Assembly (NCBI GenBank): GCA_021776195.1
Contig: JAJFGK010000017.1
Location: 1-59,475, forward strand
Direction: 5' to 3'
DNA length: 59,475 bases
Source: Kiloniellaceae bacterium
GTDB taxonomy: Bacteria > Pseudomonadota > Alphaproteobacteria > Kiloniellales > Kiloniellaceae
The notes under the pieces were generated by a model. That model worked only from the letters and a program-made list of their open reading frames with translations, had not been told where the DNA came from and did not search any database. The translations under genes were made by a program, and so were the position numbers. Positions 8,529-14,585 of the stretch are shown piece after piece; the first letter of the stretch is position 1; every line of letters starts with the position of its first letter.

Positions 8529-9736
8529 TGACCAACCGTTTCCTTTCAGTGGTCGCGATTGGACTGACCGCCTACCTTATTCACCACCGCTTCCGGGCGG
8601 AGAAGCTGCGCGAACAGGAAGACGGTAAACTCTGGGCGGCCATGATCGACAACACGGTCGATGGCATCATCACCATCGCGGAAGAAGGCGCCATCCTCTC
8701 GTTCAACAAGACGGCCGAGGCGATATTCGGATACAAAGCGGCCGAGGTCGTGGGAGAGAACGTTCGGACTTTGATGCCCGAACCCCACCGCAGGGCTCAT
8801 GACAGCTATCTCAGCGCGTATCGCGACTCCGGAAAATCCAAGTTCATTGGTGCCCAACGCGAGGTCGAAGGCCGGCGTAAGGACGGCACCGGGGTTCCGC
8901 TCGAAATCTCGGTAAGCGAAGTCGAGTACAACGGCAGGCGATTGTTACTGGGCGTCATGCGCGACATCACCGAGCGTAGGATCGCGGAGGCGCGTTTGAA
9001 CCGCACTCTGGAGGACCTCCGGTTGTCGAACGAGGACCTGGAGAAATTTGCCTATGTTGCCTCCCACGATCTGGTGTCCCCACTGCGCGCAATCGATAAT
9101 CTGTCCAGCTGGCTGGAGGAAGACCTGGCCGACCAGGCGGACGGCAACATCCGGGATCTGCTGCGCAAGCTGCGTGGCCGCGTTGTTCGAATGGAGCGAT
9201 TGCTGGACGACTTGCTGGAGTATGCCGGTGCCGGGCAGAAGTTTGGATCGGCCAAGCCGGTCAAACTGGCCGGACTGGTCCAGGAGGTCGCCGAACTCCT
9301 GTCGGTTCCCGCTGGAATGACCGTCAAGGCGGACGAAAGCCTGGACGGGATCGAGGTTCCGCGCATGCCGATGGAACAGGTGCTGCACAATCTGGTCGGC
9401 AATGCCATTAAGCACCACCACAGGCCGGTTGGCGAAGTGACGGTATCGGCCAAAGTCAACGGCACCTCCTGCGAGTTCGTCGTGTCCGACGATGGCCCGG
9501 GCATTCCGAAGCGATTTCAAGCCAAGGTCTTCGAAATGTTCCAGACCCTTCGCCCGCGTGACGAGGTCGAGGGCAGCGGAATGGGTTTGGCCCTGGTCAA
9601 AAAGCTCGTCCATCGGATCGGCGGTCGCGTCGCGCTGCAATCCGACGAGGACAGGGGTTCGCGGTTCATCGTTACCTGGCCGAAGCAGCCGGACACCGGT
9701 GCCAGGCTCGAACGAGGAGAAAGGCATGTCAGCTGA
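8525..9736 (+). CDS. PAS-domain sensor histidine kinase (C-terminal part of a frameshifted gene)
   Basis: From the GTG at 8525 the frame encodes one more hydrophobic helix, a PAS domain (about 40-150, FGYKAAEVVGENVRTLMP) and a kinase core. The H box is FAYVASHDLVSPLRAI with phospho-acceptor His. N box: NLVGNAIKHH; G1: DDGPGIP; F box: FEMFQTL; G2: GSGMGLALVKKLV. It resembles the phytochrome-type kinases that pair with Rcp1-like regulators, and such a regulator overlaps its 3' end by 11 bases. The native product probably starts at 8259 in the other frame. GC content is a little below its neighbours, in line with an inserted module. Confidence 0.85.
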   Translation: MMTNRFLSVVAIGLTAYLIHHRFRAEKLREQEDGKLWAAMIDNTVDGIITIAEEGAILSFNKTAEAIFGYKAAEVVGENVRTLMPEPHRRAHDSYLSAYRDSGKSKFIGAQREVEGRRKDGTGVPLEISVSEVEYNGRRLLLGVMRDITERRIAEARLNRTLEDLRLSNEDLEKFAYVASHDLVSPLRAIDNLSSWLEEDLADQADGNIRDLLRKLRGRVVRMERLLDDLLEYAGAGQKFGSAKPVKLAGLVQEVAELLSVPAGMTVKADESLDGIEVPRMPMEQVLHNLVGNAIKHHHRPVGEVTVSAKVNGTSCEFVVSDDGPGIPKRFQAKVFEMFQTLRPRDEVEGSGMGLALVKKLVHRIGGRVALQSDEDRGSRFIVTWPKQPDTGARLERGERHVS

Positions 9737-10163
9737 TACAGTCTCCATTCTGCTGGTAGAGGACGACGACGTCGACGCGGAAGGGGTCAAGCGCGCCTTC
9801 GCGAAAAGAAATCTCGCCAATCCGCTTTACTGGGCGCGCGACGGCATCGAAGCGCTCGATTTGCTGCGCGGCGAGAATGGCCAGGATAAGGTTCCCCTGC
9901 CGCGTATGTTGCTGATCGACCTCAACATGCCGCGCATGGATGGGCTCGAGTTTCTCGAGGAGCTGCGTGCCGATGAAAACCTGCGTGGGACCATCGCGTT
10001 CGTGCTGACCACTTCGAAACGCGAGGAAGACAAGATCCACGCCTACGACCTGAATGTCTCGGGATACATGGTCAAAGCCAACCTGGGCGGCGATTTTAGC
10101 GCCTTGATCGCGATGCTCGACCATTTCTGGCCGATCGTCGAGTTTCCCTGCAAGGGAGACTGA
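9726..10163 (+). CDS. Rcp1-like single-domain response regulator
   Basis: A 145-residue receiver-only protein. The acidic pocket is ILLVEDDDVDAEGV, the phospho-acceptor Asp sits in LLIDLNMPRMDGLEF (about 60-74), the Thr is in FVLTTSKREED, and the conserved Lys region is SGYMVKAN. These are typical of the Rcp1/CheY-like group. The start ATG (9726, after GAGGAGAAAGGC) lies inside the end of the kinase gene, overlapping by 11 bases, so the pair is translationally coupled. With no output domain it probably acts by protein contact or phosphorelay. Confidence 0.9.
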   Translation: MSADTVSILLVEDDDVDAEGVKRAFAKRNLANPLYWARDGIEALDLLRGENGQDKVPLPRMLLIDLNMPRMDGLEFLEELRADENLRGTIAFVLTTSKREEDKIHAYDLNVSGYMVKANLGGDFSALIAMLDHFWPIVEFPCKGD

Positions 10164-10326
10164 AGCAGGCGATCTGCGCCTTCGGCCATGCCCACCTGGG
10201 CCAGATCCAGACCCAGACCCAGGCCCGGACCCAGGGCCCGGCCACCGGCCGCAGGGTGGCCGATTCGGCGGCCGGCCGCGCCCCGCTGATCCCATGGCGC
10301 CGGATGGTCGCGGCCGAGCGATCTAC
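10163..10326 (+). pseudogene. Decayed second copy of the 3' end of the DadA-like gene
   Basis: Bases 10172-10202 are identical to 7851-7881 within the DadA-like gene (encoding ICAFGHAHLG). The similarity continues to the gene's end: TGPATGRRVADSAAGRAPLIP here against TGPVTGRLVADLVAGREPLIP there, and the last bases GCGATCTAC match GGTGATCTAG. A short CAGACC-rich stretch is expanded inside (about 10203-10230). The copy starts at or just before the response-regulator stop codon and has no start codon. It is non-coding debris that marks the far edge of the kinase/regulator module. Confidence 0.85.
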
Positions 10327-10447
10327 TGCAGTTCCACCACATTAGGTGGTGCGCTCAGCAAAGTTAACGGCTAGATCGGACGGTTCCGGGCCAGTTGCGA
10401 AATGCGGCCAAAAAAGCCAAAAGGGCGACAATCCCCGGGCATGGGGT

Positions 10448-10780
10448 TCAACCCGATCGCCGCAGTAGGTCTACACTGTCGCCGCAGCTTTCGACCTTGC
10501 CGTTGCAGCAATCCTCGAGCATGAACCGAACGAGGTCACCCACGGTTTCAAGGCTCGCCGCATAGTGAATTTCCCTTTGACGGCGCGTGGCCTTCACCAA
10601 TCCGCTGCGCTTAAGAACGCCCAAATGACCGGACAGCGTCGACGGCACAATGTTCAAGCGCCGGGAAATCTCGCCCACGGGCAGGCCCCGTGGCTCCTCG
10701 CGAACCAACAGACGGAAGATCGCCATGCGCGATTCCTGGGCCAGGGCCGCGAAGGCTTCGATTGCAGGTTCCATCCGCAT
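10448..10780 (-). CDS. ArsR-family winged-helix transcriptional repressor
   Basis: A 110-residue repressor when started at the ATG at 10780 (MRMEPAIEAFAALAQESRM). A longer frame to 10882 would run through the operator region and is less likely. The HTH is GEISRRLNIVPSTLSGHLGVLKRSGLV and the wing TRRQREIHYAAS. A C-terminal CCNGKVESCGDS has vicinal and nearby cysteines that could bind As(III) or another thiophilic metal. It is divergent from a CMD-fold gene and an AqpS-like gene, and matching palindromes lie in the shared promoter. Autoregulation is therefore likely; an arsenite ligand is inferred from the aquaporin. Confidence 0.85.
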   Translation of the reverse strand: MRMEPAIEAFAALAQESRMAIFRLLVREEPRGLPVGEISRRLNIVPSTLSGHLGVLKRSGLVKATRRQREIHYAASLETVGDLVRFMLEDCCNGKVESCGDSVDLLRRSG

Positions 10781-10781
10781 A

Positions 10782-10800
10782 ATTCGGTAATGCCCGAAAT
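10782..10800. promoter_or_regulatory. Operator-like palindrome 1 (ArsR site, imperfect)
   Basis: ATTCGGTAATGCCCGAAAT lies immediately upstream of the repressor's start codon. It is an imperfect version of the palindrome at 10845-10863, spaced 63 bases from it (about six helical turns). It is placed to block the repressor's own transcription. Confidence 0.65.
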
Positions 10801-10844
10801 ATCGAACCTTGACAACCCGAATTGTGCTGGTGGATAAATCGACA

Positions 10845-10863
10845 ATTCGGCAGATGCCGAAAT
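10845..10863. promoter_or_regulatory. Operator-like palindrome 2 (ArsR site, perfect)
   Basis: ATTCGGCAGATGCCGAAAT contains the perfect inverted repeat TTCGGCA-GA-TGCCGAA (10846-10861). It lies 33 bases upstream of the rightward CMD-fold gene. An additional CCGAATTG/CAATTCGG pair sits between the two operators. The arrangement fits repression of both divergent transcripts by one ArsR dimer species. Confidence 0.7.
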
Positions 10864-10896
10864 AGTATTGCGAAATCCTCAATTAGGAGAGTTCGA

Positions 10897-11232
10897 ATGG
10901 GTTTCTTGAGCAACCATCTAGATCCGTTCAGTCGTTCGCTGGCGCAGGTCGATGCGGTTTTGGACGAACAGCGGCCGATCGACAAAAAGACCGATGAGCT
11001 GTTGCGTTTCGCGCTGTCGATAAAGGCGCGCTCCGCGCCCTGTGTTCGTAAGCATTTCAAAGGCGCGGCAAACGCTGGCGCCAGCAACGAGGAAATTGCC
11101 TATGTCTTCGCCCTGACCATGCGCGAGGCGGCAGGCGCGGACGACTGCTGGACCCACGGCGTCATCGGCGATCTCGAGATCGAGATCGATAGCGCCGCTG
11201 GTGGAGACGGCCGCGGGGCCTGCTGCGGATGA
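10897..11232 (+). CDS. Carboxymuconolactone-decarboxylase-fold (AhpD-like) small protein
   Basis: A 111-residue protein with the CMD core: LLRFALSIKARSAPCVRKHFKGAANAGASNEEIAYVFALT. AhpD-type members carry a CxxC pair followed by a His. Here only one cysteine remains (PCVRKH), so the classical thiol-disulfide chemistry is doubtful. CMD proteins occur in some arsenic operons. The start ATG at 10897 follows AGGAGA. It lies between the operator region and the AqpS-like gene and is probably the first gene of the repressed transcript. The tail GDGRGACCG is cysteine-rich. Confidence 0.78.
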   Translation: MGFLSNHLDPFSRSLAQVDAVLDEQRPIDKKTDELLRFALSIKARSAPCVRKHFKGAANAGASNEEIAYVFALTMREAAGADDCWTHGVIGDLEIEIDSAAGGDGRGACCG

Positions 11233-11351
11233 CCGCGGTCTCGAGCGACAGGATTGACATCAGGGACCAAGCGATAGCGACGGTCGCGACCGGCGGCAAC
11301 ATCGATCCCACCCGGTTCTGCGCACTCCTGAACCGTGAAACGACTTCGTAA
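11229..11351 (+). pseudogene. 40-codon ORF resembling the C-terminal end of a serine/threonine dehydratase
   Basis: It starts with an ATG overlapping the preceding stop (ATGA, 11229-11232) and ends TAA at 11349-11351. The segment AIATVATGGNIDPTRF is close to the VxxVxSGGNIDPxxF tail of PLP-dependent threonine dehydratase-type enzymes. No upstream catalytic part exists here, so it looks like a gene remnant that has kept an open frame between the CMD-fold and aquaporin genes. A short translated linker peptide is possible but unproven. Confidence 0.45.
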
Positions 11352-11360
11352 GGACAATAA

Positions 11361-12020
11361 ATGATACGCAGATTGATGGCCGAATGGCTGGGAACCTTCT
11401 CGCTGCTGGCAACCGTTGTTGGGTCGGGGATCATGGCCGAGCGGCTGGCCGGCGGTAATGTCGCCATCGCCCTTCTCGGCAACACAATCCCCACCGGTGC
11501 AATTCTTGTCGTGCTGATCACGGTATTCGGCCCGGTCTCGGGCGCGCATTTCAATCCGGCCGTCACTCTCAGCTTTGCGCTTCGAAAGGAGATCGGCGTG
11601 AAGGCGGCCGGCCTTTATGTCGCGGCCCAGGTCTTTGGCGGTATCGTGGGTGTGTTGGCGGCTCATATCATGTTCGATAATCCGCTGATCGACCCGTCCA
11701 CCAAGATGCGAACCGGTCTGGGCCAATGGGTGGGCGAGTTCGTCGCGACGTTTGGCTTGGTCGGCACCATTCTCGCTTGCCTGAAGGCGCGGCCGGATGC
11801 CGTGCCCATGGCCGTCGGTCTCTACATCACGGCAGCCTATTGGTTTACCTCATCCACCTCTTTCGCCAATCCGGCGGTGACCATTGCCCGGGGGTTCTCG
11901 GACACCTTCGCGGGCATCGACCCCGCCAATGTCGCTGCCTTCGTCGCCGTGCAGTTGGTGGCTGCCGTTCTCGCCACTGGTTTCTTCAAGTGGCTGCTTG
12001 CCGAGAACCCGAATACCTGA
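11361..12020 (+). CDS. AqpS-like aquaglyceroporin (MIP family), probable metalloid channel
   Basis: A 219-residue MIP-family channel with about six membrane helices and both pore motifs: HFNPAVT (about residue 64) and FANPAVT (about residue 170). A MIP gene beside an ArsR gene matches the AqpS arrangement described in Sinorhizobium meliloti, where the channel lets As(III) leave the cell after arsenate reduction. No arsC, arsB or arsH is visible here, so the arsenic role is inferred. SD AAGGA precedes the ATG at 11361. Confidence 0.85.
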   Translation: MIRRLMAEWLGTFSLLATVVGSGIMAERLAGGNVAIALLGNTIPTGAILVVLITVFGPVSGAHFNPAVTLSFALRKEIGVKAAGLYVAAQVFGGIVGVLAAHIMFDNPLIDPSTKMRTGLGQWVGEFVATFGLVGTILACLKARPDAVPMAVGLYITAAYWFTSSTSFANPAVTIARGFSDTFAGIDPANVAAFVAVQLVAAVLATGFFKWLLAENPNT

Positions 12021-12035
12021 GCCCACGGAAAACGC

Positions 12036-13220
12036 ATGACCGCATCCAACTTCGACTTCGACGAAGAAATCGACCGCCGCGAGGTGCCGGCCTTGAAGCC
12101 GCACCGGATCGTGCTGGGGGCGGATGGTGAGCACCTCTTCCCTGCCGGGGTGGCGGATATGGACTTCAGAGCCCCGCCGGTTGTGCGCGAGGCAATGCGG
12201 GCACGGCTGGAGCATGGCGTCTTTGGCTATGAGACCGTGCCCGACGGGCTTTTGCCTGCTCTGACGGCATGGCTCCGCACCCGCCATGGCTGGCAAGTCG
12301 ATCAGACCCACATCCTGCGGGCGCCCAATGTGCTCAACAGCCTCGCCATGGCGGCGTCGCTCTTCACGCGCGAGGGCGACGGGATCATCGTCCAGCCGCC
12401 GGTCTTCTTCGACTTCTATGACATCGTCGCAGAGAACGGCCGCCGCCTGATTGCCAACCCGCTGACCGAGCGAGACGGCCTCTACGAGATGGATTTCGAG
12501 GGCCTCGAGCGGCTCGCCGCCAACCCGCGCGCTCGAATGCTCTTCCTCTGCAACCCGCATAACCCGGTGGGCCGGGTGTGGCGCCGGGACGAGCTCGAAC
12601 GACTGGCCGCGATCTGCCGCCGCAACGATCTGCTGGTCGTCTCCGATGAGATCCACGGCGATATCGCCTTTCCCGGTCACTCTTACACACCCTTCGCATC
12701 GCTCGGCGAAGAAGCGGCGCTGGGCAGCATCACCTGCCTATCGCCGGCCAAGAGCTTTAACATCGCCGCTTGTTGCTCGGCCTTCCTGGTCATTGCCGAT
12801 GCGGCGCGTCGCAAGACCTTTCAGGCCGAGAACAGCCGCCTGACCGTCAACAAGAACAACGCTTTCGCCAGCGTCGCCATGGAAGCCGCCTATCGCGACG
12901 GCGGCCCCTGGCTCGATGCGGCAATCGACTATATCGCTGGCAACGTTTCGTTGCTGCGCGGGCACCTTGCGGCGCTGCCCGAAGTCGCGTTGATCGAACC
13001 CGAGGGCACCTTTCTGGTCTGGCTCGATTTCCGCGCCCTGGAGATGACGTCCGAGGACTTGACGGCGTTCCTGCGCGGCAAGGCCGGCTGGGCGGTCACG
13101 CGTGGTCCGGCGTTCGGGGAGGCAGGGATCGGATTTGCCCGGCTCAACGTCGCCTGCACGCGCGCCAAGCTCGCCGCGGCGCTTGATCGGCTTAAGGAAG
13201 CCATCCTGTCGCTGCGTTAA
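12036..13220 (+). CDS. PatB/MalY-type PLP aminotransferase (cystathionine beta-lyase)
   Basis: A 394-residue class I/II aminotransferase-fold enzyme of the MalY/PatB group, which cleaves C-S bonds of cystathionine or cysteine conjugates. It begins FDFDEEIDRREVPALKPHR, where family members have the R-x-x-x-S-x-K-W segment. Also present are PNVLNSLAMAA (cofactor phosphate), CNPHNPVGRVW, SDEIHGDIAF (Asp to pyridine N, then His) and SPAKSFNIAA with the Schiff-base Lys. It lies 15 bases after the aquaporin gene, possibly on the same transcript. Confidence 0.88.
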   Translation: MTASNFDFDEEIDRREVPALKPHRIVLGADGEHLFPAGVADMDFRAPPVVREAMRARLEHGVFGYETVPDGLLPALTAWLRTRHGWQVDQTHILRAPNVLNSLAMAASLFTREGDGIIVQPPVFFDFYDIVAENGRRLIANPLTERDGLYEMDFEGLERLAANPRARMLFLCNPHNPVGRVWRRDELERLAAICRRNDLLVVSDEIHGDIAFPGHSYTPFASLGEEAALGSITCLSPAKSFNIAACCSAFLVIADAARRKTFQAENSRLTVNKNNAFASVAMEAAYRDGGPWLDAAIDYIAGNVSLLRGHLAALPEVALIEPEGTFLVWLDFRALEMTSEDLTAFLRGKAGWAVTRGPAFGEAGIGFARLNVACTRAKLAAALDRLKEAILSLR

Positions 13221-13304
13221 ACACCGTGACGCTCTCTTTTGGACAAGCGGCGCCGTCGACTCTCGGCATCTCTGTCGCCCAGTTTCCGAGATCTCAACGA
13301 CCGC

Positions 13305-13811
13305 TCAAAGCAGTTCTTGATAGATTCGATAGTTCTCTTCGTCGAAGCAGACCAGCATCAGGGCTTCGACGGTATTGCCGTGATCGAAAGCCCGAATGGC
13401 CGCGAGAGCAGTCTCTGCGGCGTCTCGTTTGGGGTATCCGTAGATCCCCGTGCTGATGTTGGGGAAGGCCACGCTCCGGATCTCGTGCTCGACGCAGAGC
13501 CCGAGGCTCGACTGGTAGCAGCTGGCGAGCAGCCGCCGCTCTTCGTCCGCCCCGCCGTTCCAGACCGGCCCCACCGTATGGATCACGAATTTCGCCGATA
13601 AACGCCCCGCCGTCGTGATGACGGCGTCGCCGGTCTTGCACTTCCCCTGGCGTTTTCTGATCGCCCGGCAGGCCTCCAGTATCGCCGGGCCCCCCTTGCG
13701 GTGAATGGCGCCGTCCACGCCACCGCCGCCGAGCAGCGACGAGTTGGCGGCATTGACGATGGCGTCGACCTTCACGGTCGTGATGTCCGCCCGCAAGAGA
13801 CTGATTTCCAT
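13305..13811 (-). CDS. Macrodomain protein, O-acetyl-ADP-ribose deacetylase-like
   Basis: A 168-residue single macrodomain (YmdB/MacroD type) that hydrolyses ADP-ribose esters. Motifs: DITTVKVDAIVNAANSSLLGGGGVDGAIHRKGG (about 9-41; the Asn and GGGGVDGAI contact the distal ribose) and FPNISTGIYGYP (about 117-128, phosphate loop). Full length and intact. It converges with patB across an 84-base gap in which no convincing terminator is seen. Confidence 0.92.
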   Translation of the reverse strand: MEISLLRADITTVKVDAIVNAANSSLLGGGGVDGAIHRKGGPAILEACRAIRKRQGKCKTGDAVITTAGRLSAKFVIHTVGPVWNGGADEERRLLASCYQSSLGLCVEHEIRSVAFPNISTGIYGYPKRDAAETALAAIRAFDHGNTVEALMLVCFDEENYRIYQELL

Positions 13812-13958
13812 CCGAAGTTCCTACCAAGCGACCTTCGATCCGGCAATCGGAGCTGCTTCGCCTCCGCCCCGGCCAACAAGTAGGTCGGGCGTGGACGAAT
13901 TCCCCGAGGCTGAAATTGCGGTCCGTCACCCTTCGGCCTAGTCTTTCAAAGATGTTCG

Positions 13959-14390
13959 ATGGCCTCGAGTGAGGACACGCCAATGGTCACGATGACAGTC
14001 GAATTGCGAAACGTGGAAGGCACGGAAGCGGCAATGGGGTGGGCTGGTGGGCACACAATCGTCGTGGACCGCCCAGAGGGTAGAGCGGGCGGCCGCGGTC
14101 TGGGTTTCAACGGCGCCCAGCTCTTGGCTCTGGCGATAGGCGGGTGCTTCTGCAATGACCTGCGCTATGTCGCGGATGAGATGAGGATCAAACTCGGCAG
14201 TATCTCGGTAAGTGTCACTGTCGAGCTGGAAGGCGACCCGATCATCGCGACCGCCGCGACAATGTACGTGTCTTGCACCGCTCTGGATGGTTCCGATCCG
14301 CTGAGGGTCATTGAGAAAGCGAAACGAAGCTGCATGGTAAGCAATTCAATCTCGCGCGGCGTTCCGGTTTCTATCCAGGCGGTCGAATAG
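13959..14390 (+). CDS. OsmC-like hydroperoxide reductase
   Basis: A 143-residue OsmC/Ohr-superfamily protein. The first redox cysteine lies in LALAIGGCFCNDL (about 53-65) and the second in KAKRSCMVSNSI (about 122-133), the usual spacing for OsmC proteins that reduce organic hydroperoxides. The start could be the ATG at 13959 or the one at 13983 (MVTMTVEL), which has a GAGTGAGG stretch 7-14 bases upstream and may be the true one. Monocistronic, with a strong hairpin pair downstream. Confidence 0.82.
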   Translation: MASSEDTPMVTMTVELRNVEGTEAAMGWAGGHTIVVDRPEGRAGGRGLGFNGAQLLALAIGGCFCNDLRYVADEMRIKLGSISVSVTVELEGDPIIATAATMYVSCTALDGSDPLRVIEKAKRSCMVSNSISRGVPVSIQAVE

Positions 14391-14393
14391 CCT

Positions 14394-14427
14394 CTCGGCT
14401 GGGCCGAGCGCGCGGCCGTACCGCGCG
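14394..14427. terminator. Double hairpin after the OsmC-like gene
   Basis: Two adjacent stems follow the stop codon: CTCGGC-tgg-GCCGAG (14394-14408) and CGCGCGG-ccgta-CCGCGCG (14409-14427). The downstream T content is low, so it may act as an atypical terminator or an mRNA stabiliser. Confidence 0.4.
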
Positions 14428-14585
14428 TTCGCTTCTCGGCCGCAAGCAATGGCTCCGTGAAGGCGGATATCCTCAATCGCGACAACTGCCGATGCGCCGC
14501 TGACCCGGTCAACATAGCGAGTGGACTTTGAATATTTCTGCTAGACTTCGAGCCCGATAGATCTTTGGGCCGGAGGGTGTCTGCG

